Below are positions 9,312 through 17,648 of a DNA stretch of 64,000 bases, in pieces. The stretch lies in NCBI GenBank assembly GCA_020849475.1, contig JADLGE010000057.1:1-64000 (forward strand), read 5' to 3'. Positions within the stretch are counted from its first letter, which is position 1. Each line of letters opens with the position of its first letter. The notes beneath the pieces were generated by a model. It was not told where the DNA came from. It was given only the letters and a program-made list of their open reading frames with translations, and searched no databases. The position numbers and the translations under genes were made by a program. Source of the DNA: Gammaproteobacteria bacterium. Its GTDB lineage: Bacteria; Pseudomonadota; Gammaproteobacteria; Ga0077536.

Positions 9312-10412
9312 ATGCAATGGCTGAACGCGGCACTCGCCTTTTCCATCACCATGCTGATCCTGTCGATGGTGGTATCGACGCTGGTTGAAACCCTGCATCG
9401 CCTGCTGCGTCTGCGCGCGGACGGGCTTGAAACCATGCTCAGGCAATTGTTCAAGGAGGTGATTGCGCCCCATCTCGATACCGCCAACACCCATCTCGGC
9501 CAGGCCTGCGATGAGTTCATCGCCGACATGATGCGCAATCGCGCCGAACCGCAGACGCGCGTCGCGCGCCTCCTTCATTCCCAATGCCTGCAGAAGCTCG
9601 ACGTCGAAAAATTCATGTCACGCCTCGGCGCCAGTGCCCACGGCGACGCGCTGCGCGCCGCCATGCAGCGCGTTGAAGGCAGCGTTGCGGACGATGTGCT
9701 GCATGATGTCGCCCAGCAGTTCGAGGCGTTTGGTCAGGAGGCCAGTGAACACTTTCAGCGCCGCGCGCGCCTGGTTTCCGTGATCGTCGCATTGGCCCTG
9801 GCCTGGTACGCGAACGTCAATCCCTACGTGCTGCTGAAAACCTATCTCACCGATGAGAAAACCACCGAGCACATCATTGCGCTCGAGAAAACTGTCGAGC
9901 AGCGCTACCTGCAACTGACGAGTCAGGTCACGGACACGCCCGGCACGGATGGCAGCGCGGCACCGACGCCAAGTGCGCAGACAACGCCCGCCGCTCTCAA
10001 AGCGAATCTCGATGCCGCCAGCCAGGACATTCGGCAATTACGCGACCTCGGCGCGCCCTTGGGATGGACCGCGGCGCGTCTGCAAGAAGCGGACTTCGGC
10101 ACCTCCCGTTTTCTGAACCTGCCGCTGCCGGGCAAGATCAGCCCGGCAGCGCTCAGCACCGTCGCATGGCTGCTGGTTGGCGGCCTCCTCATCGGGCTGG
10201 GCGGTCCGTTCTGGTTCGACGCGGTGCGCTCATTCTCCAGCCTGCGCGGCGCGGCCGGCGGCAAGCTGGCCAGCAGCGAAGGCGACGCCGGCGAACTGGA
10301 GAAGCCGACGGCCATTGCCGTGGCGAAGTTCAAGACCGCTGCCAACGGCCGCGATGCGCGTATCGGACAAGGGGTGTTTGCCGCGGACGGAGATGACGTG
10401 GCGGTGGGCTGA
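9312..10412 (+). CDS. membrane protein of unknown function, first gene of the lipase operon
   Basis: 367 residues, not recognised. Hydrophobic segments at about 5-23 (AALAFSITMLILSMVVSTLVE), about 155-177 (VSVIVALALAWYANV) and about 275-297 (TVAWLLVGGLLIGLGGPFWF) make a three-pass protein. A charged helical region lies between the first two, and a Thr/Pro/Ala-rich linker with predicted coiled coil between the last two. The ATG at 9312 has GGGAG seven bases upstream; an ATG at 9306 is the alternative. It is followed after 29 bases by a small frameshifted gene, then a class 3 lipase and a patatin-like phospholipase on the same strand, so a role in lipid or envelope processing is an inference from context. 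Confidence 0.75.
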   Translation: MQWLNAALAFSITMLILSMVVSTLVETLHRLLRLRADGLETMLRQLFKEVIAPHLDTANTHLGQACDEFIADMMRNRAEPQTRVARLLHSQCLQKLDVEKFMSRLGASAHGDALRAAMQRVEGSVADDVLHDVAQQFEAFGQEASEHFQRRARLVSVIVALALAWYANVNPYVLLKTYLTDEKTTEHIIALEKTVEQRYLQLTSQVTDTPGTDGSAAPTPSAQTTPAALKANLDAASQDIRQLRDLGAPLGWTAARLQEADFGTSRFLNLPLPGKISPAALSTVAWLLVGGLLIGLGGPFWFDAVRSFSSLRGAAGGKLASSEGDAGELEKPTAIAVAKFKTAANGRDARIGQGVFAADGDDVAVG

Positions 10413-10441
10413 GCGCAGGACCAGCAAAAGGGAGCAGGACA

Positions 10442-10740
10442 ATGTCTGATGTTCGCGTGACTGCGGCCAAACTCAATCCGCGCGGGACGCCGCGGCAAGG
10501 CGACATCGGCCGCATCAATGGAGGCGAAAACGGCCTCGTTGAGCGCCAGACCTATTACCGACGCGCGCGCGATGTGGGGCGGATGGTCCACGACACCCAG
10601 GATTGTTTGAAACGCGCGTGCAAGATGCGAATGCCCTGGCGCACGCCGTCATACTTTTTGCCGACCTGCCTGGCGATGGCGACTGGCAGCGCGAAAGCGG
10701 TTTTTCGTTCGCCGCGTCGAAGCCGAAATTCCGACGCTAG
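10442..10740 (+). pseudogene. small operon gene with an apparent frameshift
   Basis: A strong ribosome site (GGGAGCAGG) precedes ATG 10442. The first about 52 codons (MSDVRVTAAKLNPRGTPRQ onward, to GRMVHDTQD) have coding-like composition. After about 10600 that frame becomes rich in Cys/Arg with poor third-position GC, while the +2 frame becomes protein-like (LFETRVQDANALAHAVILFA ... FAASKPKFRR) and ends at TAG 10738-10740. One indel near CAGGATTGTTT would join the two into a protein of about 99 residues. Either the gene is broken or the assembly has a one-base error. Function unknown; it sits between the membrane protein and the lipase. Confidence 0.55.
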
Positions 10741-10817
10741 ACTATGCTGAGCCACGGCCAGCGTCGCTGTGCGGCGCCGGCGGAATAAAATCATTCCTCT
10801 TTGCACAGGCACGCCCC

Positions 10818-11627
10818 ATGCGGATAGACAACATCGAGTTCACACCCCACACCGCCCACTTCAATGCCGGCAATGCCTATGTGCTGGGCAAGCTCGCCGC
10901 ACTCAGTTACGAAAAGAACGATGCCACCGTCGCCACAACTTTGAACGCCTGGGGATTGCCCCGCAGCCAGTGCATTGGTGTGCGCGATACCCAGGCGATC
11001 GTGGCGGGCAATGATGAGGTGGTGATAGTCGCCTATCGCGGCACCGAACCCGACAATCTGCGCGACTGGGTGACCGATGCCCAATCGGCGTTGACCAGCG
11101 GCCCGGCCGGTCGCGTGCATGGCGGCTTCATGCGCGCGCTGCTGGACGCCTGGCGCGAGGTGCGCAGCGCGGTCGCCAGCATGCAGGACCATGGCCAGTC
11201 ACTGTGGGTCACCGGCCACAGCCTCGGCGCGGCGCTTGCCACGCTCGCGGTCGCCCGCTGGCGCCTGGAAGCCGACAAGCCGGTGCATGGCCTTTACACC
11301 TTCGGTCAGCCGCGCGTGGGCGACCGCGAATTCGAGATGCGCTTCAATCTCGACTTCAAAAGCCAGTGCTTCCGCTTCGTCAACAACAACGACATCGTCA
11401 CGCGCGTACCGCTGCGCCTGATGGGCTACAGCCATGTCGGCGCCTTCCTTTACTTCGACAGCCACGGAAATATCTCCGCTGATCGCGGACATTGGTTTCG
11501 CTTCCTGGACGGCGTGGAAGGCCGGATTGCCGACATCGGCCGCCTCGGTCCGGATGACGCCAAGGACCACAGCATGGAACATGGCTATCTTCCCAATCTG
11601 AAGAAGCTCAAGACACCGTTTCGTTGA
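10818..11627 (+). CDS. class 3 lipase family protein
   Basis: Alpha/beta hydrolase of the fungal-type lipase class 3 family, 269 residues, no signal peptide. The oxyanion region VVIVAYRGTEPDNLRDWVTD and the lipase motif VTGHSLGAALATLA (nucleophile Ser135) are clear. FGQPRVGDREF and RFVNNNDIVTRVP supply the catalytic Asp region, and a His in YSHVGAFLYF or the C-terminal DHSMEHGYL is the likely third triad member. It would hydrolyse acylglycerols or phospholipids. The next gene, a patatin-like phospholipase, begins 45 bases after its stop, so two different lipid hydrolases share one operon. Confidence 0.9.
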   Translation: MRIDNIEFTPHTAHFNAGNAYVLGKLAALSYEKNDATVATTLNAWGLPRSQCIGVRDTQAIVAGNDEVVIVAYRGTEPDNLRDWVTDAQSALTSGPAGRVHGGFMRALLDAWREVRSAVASMQDHGQSLWVTGHSLGAALATLAVARWRLEADKPVHGLYTFGQPRVGDREFEMRFNLDFKSQCFRFVNNNDIVTRVPLRLMGYSHVGAFLYFDSHGNISADRGHWFRFLDGVEGRIADIGRLGPDDAKDHSMEHGYLPNLKKLKTPFR

Positions 11628-11671
11628 CAGACACGGTACCCGCGCAAGCCAGGCTGAACCAGGAGCACGGC

Positions 11672-14593
11672 ATGACAACGACTCCCAAGGACGCGGATGA
11701 CACGGTGCTCAAGGATTTTGCGCCGGTGCTGGACGCGGAACTCGACAGCATCAACGACGCCCGCGCACGACAGAGCGCGACCGCCGCACATGTCGGCGCC
11801 ACCGTCGGCGAAACGCCCTATCAACGCGCACAGCGCATGCAACTGGCCGGACTCGCATTTTCCGGCGGTGGCATTCGCAGCGCGACTTTCAACCTTGGCA
11901 TCATTCAAGCGCTGTGCACGCGCGGGTGCATAGGACGCTTTGACTATCTTTCCACTGTCTCGGGGGGCGGCTACATCGGCAGCTGGCTGTCGGCCTTGAT
12001 CCATGCCCGCGCCAAGGTCACGCGCACCGCCGCGGAATTGCAGGATGAGCTCGGCACCCATGGCGGCGACGGCAAACCCGTCGAGGATCGCTCAATCGGC
12101 TTTTTGCGCGCTTACAGCAACTATCTGACGCCCCGACTTGGATTGCTCAGCACCGACACCTTGGCCGGCGTGTCGGCCTATCTGCGCAACCTCATTCTGG
12201 TGCAGACCACCATCATTGCGCTGCTGGTGCTGCTGTTGATGCTGCCGCGCTGGCTCTACGCCGTGTTCTGGAGCGGCCTCGGCGGATTCGATTCCATCAA
12301 CCTCGGCGGCGTCAGTGCCCGCACGTTCGCGCTGGGCGCGACCGCGATGTGGTCTCTAAGCGTGCTCGGCATCGCCGCCAATATGCATGGCAAGGCGCCG
12401 CGATTGATACGCGGCGCGGGCTTCGTGTGGACGGCGATTCTGATCCCGGGCGTGATCGGCGCGTTGCTGTGGTCGCACGCGCTCATGGCCAACACTGGGG
12501 TCTGGACTGACCATGGCCCCTCGCCCGCGCCGCTCAACTGGGTCCAGTGGCTGGCGATATTTGGCGCGGTGGCCAATGGGATGTCCGCGCTCGGCTTTCG
12601 GCATGATGTGCCGACCCGCATCCTGCATGCACTGGTGATGGTGGTGTGCGGCGCGATTGGCGGCGCGGTCGGCGGCGCAGGATTCGAATTGCTGCAGCAA
12701 GGCATGCTGGCCTATGGCGGCAGCATTGACGATGCCAGCGCGCGCTGGCTGGCCTTGTCCATCGGACCGATAGCGGTGTTGCAATGCATGTCTTTTGGCG
12801 TGGTGTTCTATCTTGGCCTGCTGGGCCGCTTGCTCGACCACGAAACCCACGAATGGTGGGCACGCTACGGCGCTTACATCCTTGGCCTGAGTGTCGGCAT
12901 CGGTGCAGTGTTCGCGATCAGCGTGTATGGCCCGGTGCTGGTGGAGCACGGCCGTGCCTGGGTGGTGTACGGCGGCGGGCCATTGTGGTTGCTGACCTCG
13001 GCCTGGGGTTTGTACAAAGGCGCTTCCGCCGGCAGCAAGGGCGAAACGGCGACCTGGACCGAGCGCGCTTTGAGTATCGCGCCCTACGTCTTCATTTTCG
13101 GTCTGACGGTGGCGCTGTCATGGGCGACCTATGCGTTCACGCAAGCCTCAATGCCCGCTGCAGGTGACACCCCGGCGCGCGCGGCGCCCTACGCCCATCA
13201 ACACTGCGAGGAAAACTTACCTGCCTGTCAGCCTGGCACCGACAGTCATGCCGACAAACGCTGCGAAAAGCGCGCGACACCCTGTCTGGCGGAGACGCTC
13301 GAGCGCGTGTCGCACATCATGGGTTCGAGCGATGCAAACCCGGTTATGCTGCTGTTGCTGTCCGGCAGTGCGGCGCTGTGGCTGGCCCTGGCGTGGCGCG
13401 TCGATATCAACCTGTTCTCGTTCCACAACTTCTATCGCAATCGACTGACACGCTGCTATCTCGGCGGTGCCCGCATGGATGCGCAACCGCCACGCCGGCC
13501 GCATCCATTCACCGGCTTCGATGCAGACGACGACTTAAGCTTGCACGCCCTCGCCGATGTCGATGGCGACGGCCGCGTATGCAGACCTTTTCATCTGCTC
13601 AATACCGCGCTGAACATGAGCACCGGCAACGAGCTCGCATGGCAACAGCGCAAGGCCGGCTCATTTTTCTTTTCACCCTTGCATTGCGGCTATGCATTGC
13701 CAGCCACTGCGGAACATCGGCACCTCGCCGGCGGCTTCGCACCGACCGCGCACTACATGTGGACGGCGCAAGCGCTCGCAGCGCGCGAGGCACGCGCGGC
13801 GGCTGCGCAGTCATCAGCACCAGCAACGCCCGAGGGCAACAAGGCAGCCCCAGTCAACGGCGGCGCCATGCTGGGCAGCGTGATGGCGGTATCCGGGGCG
13901 GCAGCGAGCCCCAACTGGGGCTTTCACACCGCGCCAGGGGTCGCCTTCGTGCTGACCATGTTCAACATCCGGCTGGGACGCTGGTGCCCGAACCCCGGCC
14001 ATCCGCACATGCCGAAGCGGCCGAGTCCGCTCATGGGTGGCTGGCAGTTGCTGAATGAATTGTTCGGCGCCACCAGCGCCAGTGCCAAATACGTCTATCT
14101 GTCCGACGGCGGACACTTCGACAATCTCGGCGTCTACGAACTGGTGCGACGCCGTGTGTCGACCATCGTGGTGTGCGATTGTGGTCAGGACGCCAACATG
14201 CAATTCGACGATCTCGCCGATACCATCCGCAAGTGCTACACCGACTTCGGTGTCGACATCGATATCGATGTCGAGGCGTTGACGGGTGTCGGCGACGCGG
14301 ACGCGCTCAAATTGAGCAAGCTTCATTGCGCCAAAGGTAAGGTGCACTTCCCGCCGCTGGCGGATGGCACGCCAGCGTTTTCCGGTGAGCTATGGCTGGT
14401 GAAACCCGGCTTGAGCGCGGCCATCTGCGCAACCGCGCCTGACCTGCGCAACTACGCGCTCGCCAACCCCGAGTTTCCGCAACAGTCCACAGCCGACCAG
14501 TGGTTCGACGAAGCGCAGTTCGAGAGCTACCGCAAGCTTGGCTACCTGGTCGGCATGTCGGTGTTTGAGAACTTCGACAAGAATCTGCCGTGA
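11672..14593 (+). CDS. large membrane-embedded patatin-like phospholipase
   Basis: 973 residues with an AGGAG ribosome site before ATG 11672. The patatin core is split: the N-terminal part has the oxyanion loop LAFSGGGIRS (65-70) and the nucleophile Ser97 in LSTVSGGGYIGSWL, while the catalytic Asp lies far downstream at Asp812 (YLSDGGHFDNLGVYELVRRR). Between them are roughly ten hydrophobic segments (about 170-500, with another near 565), so the catalytic halves flank a membrane domain. A Cys-rich soluble loop (HCEENLPACQPG ... RCEKRATPC) sits near 505-545. The dyad suggests acyl-ester hydrolysis of membrane lipids. It is the last gene of the operon with the class 3 lipase. No phage or cyclic-nucleotide genes are nearby, so a defence role is not supported. 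Confidence 0.85.
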   Translation: MTTTPKDADDTVLKDFAPVLDAELDSINDARARQSATAAHVGATVGETPYQRAQRMQLAGLAFSGGGIRSATFNLGIIQALCTRGCIGRFDYLSTVSGGGYIGSWLSALIHARAKVTRTAAELQDELGTHGGDGKPVEDRSIGFLRAYSNYLTPRLGLLSTDTLAGVSAYLRNLILVQTTIIALLVLLLMLPRWLYAVFWSGLGGFDSINLGGVSARTFALGATAMWSLSVLGIAANMHGKAPRLIRGAGFVWTAILIPGVIGALLWSHALMANTGVWTDHGPSPAPLNWVQWLAIFGAVANGMSALGFRHDVPTRILHALVMVVCGAIGGAVGGAGFELLQQGMLAYGGSIDDASARWLALSIGPIAVLQCMSFGVVFYLGLLGRLLDHETHEWWARYGAYILGLSVGIGAVFAISVYGPVLVEHGRAWVVYGGGPLWLLTSAWGLYKGASAGSKGETATWTERALSIAPYVFIFGLTVALSWATYAFTQASMPAAGDTPARAAPYAHQHCEENLPACQPGTDSHADKRCEKRATPCLAETLERVSHIMGSSDANPVMLLLLSGSAALWLALAWRVDINLFSFHNFYRNRLTRCYLGGARMDAQPPRRPHPFTGFDADDDLSLHALADVDGDGRVCRPFHLLNTALNMSTGNELAWQQRKAGSFFFSPLHCGYALPATAEHRHLAGGFAPTAHYMWTAQALAAREARAAAAQSSAPATPEGNKAAPVNGGAMLGSVMAVSGAAASPNWGFHTAPGVAFVLTMFNIRLGRWCPNPGHPHMPKRPSPLMGGWQLLNELFGATSASAKYVYLSDGGHFDNLGVYELVRRRVSTIVVCDCGQDANMQFDDLADTIRKCYTDFGVDIDIDVEALTGVGDADALKLSKLHCAKGKVHFPPLADGTPAFSGELWLVKPGLSAAICATAPDLRNYALANPEFPQQSTADQWFDEAQFESYRKLGYLVGMSVFENFDKNLP

Positions 14594-14666
14594 GCGCGGC
14601 GACGACGGCCGGCAATGCCATCGGGCGCACCTGCGGCGCGCCTGCTACTTAAGCTTTCCGCCTGAT

Positions 14667-16517
14667 TCAACGCGCACCGTCGCGCTGTAGACGCAGCCCC
14701 AGCAATTCGCGCTTGAGATCGAGCTGCTTGGGCACGGCACTGCCCATGCTCGCGAACCAATCGGCGTGTTGCTGCAACTCCGTATGCCAGGCGGCGACGT
14801 CGACCGCGGTCAGCGGTTCGTAGTCGGCGCGCGTGACATCGCTGCCCGACCAGTCGATGTCGTCGTATTCTGGAATCCAGCCGAGATCGGTTTCCTTGGC
14901 GCCGGCGCGGCCACGCACGCGTTCGACCATCCATTTCAGCACGCGCATGTTTTCGCCGAAGCCCGGCCACATGAATTCGCCGCGCTCGTTCATGCGGAAC
15001 CAGTTGACGCAGAAGATGCGCGGCTTGGCGGCAATCGCGCGGCCCATCTTCAACCAGTGATTGAAGTAGTCGCCGATGTGATAGCCGCAGAACGGCAGCA
15101 TGGCGAACGGATCGCGGCGCACGATGCCCTGCTCGCCGACCGCCGCGGCGGTGGTCTCTGAACCGAGGGTCGCAGCCATGTACACACCGGAATTCCAGTT
15201 GAAGGCTTCGTACACCAGCGGCACGGTGGTGGCGCGACGTCCGCCGAAAATAAAGGCGGAAATCGGCACGCCTGCCGGGTTTTCCCAATCGGGGTCGATG
15301 GACGGGCACTGACGCGCCGGCGCGGTGAAACGGGAATTGGGATGGGCGGCCTTGCGGCCGGTGGCCTTGGCGATGTCGGGCGTCCAGTCCTGGCCGGTCC
15401 AGTCGATGAGATGGGCCGGCGGTTCCTTGGTCATGCCTTCCCACCACACGTCGCCGTCGTCGGTCAGCGCGACGTTGGTGAAGATGACGTTTTCTTTCAA
15501 GGTCGCGAGCGCGTTGAAGTTGGTCTTCTCGGAGGTGCCGGGCGCGACGCCAAAGAAACCTGCTTCGGGATTGATGGCATAGAGGCGCCCGTCCTTGCCC
15601 GGTTTGATCCAGGCGATGTCGTCACCGACCGTCGAGATCTTCCAGCCGTCAAAAGAGCGCGGCGGAATGAGCATGGCGAACTTGGTCTTGCCGCAGGCCG
15701 ACGGGAACGCCGCCGCCACGTAGGTCTTTTCACCTTCAGGACTCTCGACGCCGAGGATCAACATGTGCTCGGCCAACCAGCCTTCGTCGCGCGCCATGTT
15801 GGAAGCGATGCGCAGCGCGAAGCACTTCTTGCCGAGCAGCGCATTGCCGCCATAGCCCGAACCGTAGGACCAGATCTCGCGGGTCTCGGGGAAATGCACG
15901 ATGTACTTGGTGCTGCGATTGCAGGGCCAGCGGCTGTCCTTCTCGCCTTCCGCCAAAGGCGCGCCGACCGAATGCACGCAGGGCACGAAATGTCCGTCGC
16001 TGCCGAGCACGTCCAGCGCCGCGCTGCCCATGCGCGTCATGGTGCGCATGTTGACCACCACGTAGGGGCTGTCGGAAAGCTCGACGCCGATGTGCGCTAT
16101 CGGGCTGCCCAGCGGCCCCATCGAAAACGGGATGACATACAGGGTGCGGCCCGCCATGCAGCCTTTGAACAAGCCGCGCAGCGTGGCGGTCATCTCGGCC
16201 GGGTCTTGCCAGTTATTGGTCGGGCCGGCGTCTTCGCGGCGCTTCGAGCAGATGAAGGTGCGGTCTTCGACGCGTGCGACGTCGGTCGGGTCGGAACAGG
16301 CCAGGTAAGAATTCGGGCGCAGCGCGGGATTCAGTTTGATGAACATGCCGCTGTCGACCATTTCGCCGCACAGGCGGTCGTACTCCGCCTCGGAACCATC
16401 GGCCCAATGGATGGCCGCGGGCTGGGTCAAGGTCGCGATCTCGGCCACCCAGCGCATGAGCCCTGCGTGCTTGAGGCTGGCGGGGGCGTTGATGGTGGCG
16501 GCAGTAAACGTCTTCAT
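14667..16517 (-). CDS. pckG: phosphoenolpyruvate carboxykinase (GTP)
   Basis: Cytosolic gluconeogenic enzyme converting oxaloacetate plus GTP to PEP, GDP and CO2; 616 residues from the Met at 16517, which has GAAGGA upstream (the longer frame adds 16 non-family residues). Hallmarks of the GTP type: the P-loop with reactive Cys in [21 protein letters not shown] (metal Asp), [26 protein letters not shown] (guanine side) and the C-terminal [20 protein letters not shown]. The stop-to-start distance from the upstream ribbon-helix-helix gene is 57 bases on the same strand, so the two are probably co-transcribed. Confidence 0.97.
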   Translation of the reverse strand: MKTFTAATINAPASLKHAGLMRWVAEIATLTQPAAIHWADGSEAEYDRLCGEMVDSGMFIKLNPALRPNSYLACSDPTDVARVEDRTFICSKRREDAGPTNNWQDPAEMTATLRGLFKGCMAGRTLYVIPFSMGPLGSPIAHIGVELSDSPYVVVNMRTMTRMGSAALDVLGSDGHFVPCVHSVGAPLAEGEKDSRWPCNRSTKYIVHFPETREIWSYGSGYGGNALLGKKCFALRIASNMARDEGWLAEHMLILGVESPEGEKTYVAAAFPSACGKTKFAMLIPPRSFDGWKISTVGDDIAWIKPGKDGRLYAINPEAGFFGVAPGTSEKTNFNALATLKENVIFTNVALTDDGDVWWEGMTKEPPAHLIDWTGQDWTPDIAKATGRKAAHPNSRFTAPARQCPSIDPDWENPAGVPISAFIFGGRRATTVPLVYEAFNWNSGVYMAATLGSETTAAAVGEQGIVRRDPFAMLPFCGYHIGDYFNHWLKMGRAIAAKPRIFCVNWFRMNERGEFMWPGFGENMRVLKWMVERVRGRAGAKETDLGWIPEYDDIDWSGSDVTRADYEPLTAVDVAAWHTELQQHADWFASMGSAVPKQLDLKRELLGLRLQRDGAR

Positions 16518-16574
16518 GGGTCCTTCAATCTCCTTGGAAATTCGTCGCGAGGGCGCGCGCGGCAAGGCCGTCGC

Positions 16575-16778
16575 TCAATTCGCGGTGGATGTGGGCGTCG
16601 ACTCGGCGGACTCCGGCGCCCACGGTGAGCCGGTGCGCTCCTCGATGTAGGTACGCAGCAGGCGCCGCACCAATTGCGAGGGCGTGGTGTCCTCTTCCGC
16701 ACACAGGCGTTCGAGCAGCGCCTTCTTGCGCGGATCGATCAGGACCGTCAGACGCGCGGTTCTTTCTTCAAGAGCCAT
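16575..16778 (-). CDS. ribbon-helix-helix (CopG/Arc-like) small DNA-binding protein
   Basis: 67 residues from the Met at 16778. Residues about 6-46 have the RHH layout: a beta strand ARLTVLID, helix 1 PRKKALLERLCAEEDTT, the turn and helix 2 PSQLVRRLLRTYIEERTG. The tail is acidic and Ser/Thr-rich. Such proteins act as dimeric repressors or antitoxins; no toxin gene is adjacent. Position directly upstream of pckG on the same strand suggests autoregulation of this two-gene operon or control of pckG, which is inference. An upstream Met at 16799 is in frame. Confidence 0.7.
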   Translation of the reverse strand: MALEERTARLTVLIDPRKKALLERLCAEEDTTPSQLVRRLLRTYIEERTGSPWAPESAESTPTSTAN

Positions 16779-16799
16779 GGGGCGGAATATCCGTTGCAA

Positions 16800-16860
16800 G
16801 TCAAATGTTAATCACATGATAATACCATGCATATGACAGTGCAATTCAAAGCGTGCCAGC
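16800..16860. promoter_or_regulatory. AT-rich divergent promoter region with inverted repeat TCAyATG
   Basis: Between the RHH/pckG operon and the spermidine-synthase-like gene is an AT-rich island unlike its surroundings. It holds an imperfect inverted repeat, TCACATG (16812-16818) and CATATGA (16830-16836), and a minus-strand TATTAT that could be a -10 box. It is a candidate operator for the RHH protein. Confidence 0.4.
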
Positions 16861-16898
16861 GCCCTGCCTTCGCAATCAAGGATTTCTGAGAAAACACC

Positions 16899-17648
16899 AT
16901 GGCCGATGCTCCTCCGCCCCGTCATGCGCGCCCGTTCGTGTCGATGACGGCCAAGACCAAGGAACTGCATTTCGTCGCCGACGAAGTGCAGAGCAGCATG
17001 GATCTGCGCGACCCCTGCGCCCTCAATCTCGAATACACCCGCGCCATGATGGGCTTCCTGTTGTTCGACGCGGCGCCAGCCTCCATCGGCATGATTGGTC
17101 TCGGCGGCGGTTCGATGGCCAAGTTCTGCTTCCGCCATCTGCCCGCTGCGAAAATCCGCGTGGCCGAAATCAATCCCTATGTGATTGCGCTGCGCGATGA
17201 ATTCGACGTGCCGGACGACGACGAGCGCTTTTCCATCATCGAAGCGGACGGCGCCGATTTCGTGCGCAATTCACCGGCAGCGTTCAACGTGCTGCTGGTC
17301 GACGGCTACGATGCACGCGGCCTGCCGAAAGCGCTGAGTTCGCAGCGCTTCTACGAGGACTGCCACGCGGCGTTGGCCATGAACGGCCTCGCGGTCGTCA
17401 ACCTGCACGCCGACCATCGTGACTATCGCCAGCAAGTCGATCGCATACGCAACGCTTTTCACGACGCCATCCTGCTGGTCGAAGACAAACGTGAAGGCAA
17501 CAGCATCGTGTTCGCGCAGCAGGGCAATCCCCTGCAGATGTTGTCCATCGGGCCACTGCGCCGGCCAGCGTCGTTTGACGAAAAGACCTGGAAGTCTTTT
17601 CAGAATGCTTTCTCGCGCATCCTCGCCGCGCTCAAGGACGACCGTTAG
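16899..17648 (+). CDS. spermidine synthase-like methyltransferase-fold protein
   Basis: 249 residues with the SpeE-like Rossmann core: MIGLGGGSMAKFCFRHLP (nucleotide loop), VAEINPYVIAL (acidic end of strand 2), the FSIIEADGADFV block and VLLVDGYDARGLPKAL. True aminopropyltransferases carry a D-S-S/T-D-P motif at the last site; here it is DGYDA, and the N-terminal beta domain is short. The amine acceptor, or whether it makes polyamines at all, is therefore doubtful. Its TAG stop overlaps the GTG start of the SulP gene (TAGTG), implying translational coupling. Confidence 0.75.
   Translation: MADAPPPRHARPFVSMTAKTKELHFVADEVQSSMDLRDPCALNLEYTRAMMGFLLFDAAPASIGMIGLGGGSMAKFCFRHLPAAKIRVAEINPYVIALRDEFDVPDDDERFSIIEADGADFVRNSPAAFNVLLVDGYDARGLPKALSSQRFYEDCHAALAMNGLAVVNLHADHRDYRQQVDRIRNAFHDAILLVEDKREGNSIVFAQQGNPLQMLSIGPLRRPASFDEKTWKSFQNAFSRILAALKDDR

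Noticed and set aside
11672-14593. Patatin as part of an anti-phage (CBASS-like) system
   Set aside because: No cyclic-nucleotide synthase, nuclease or phage-related gene is nearby, and the protein has a large membrane domain unlike CapV.
16575-16778. RHH protein as an antitoxin
   Set aside because: No toxin gene is adjacent; pckG follows directly.
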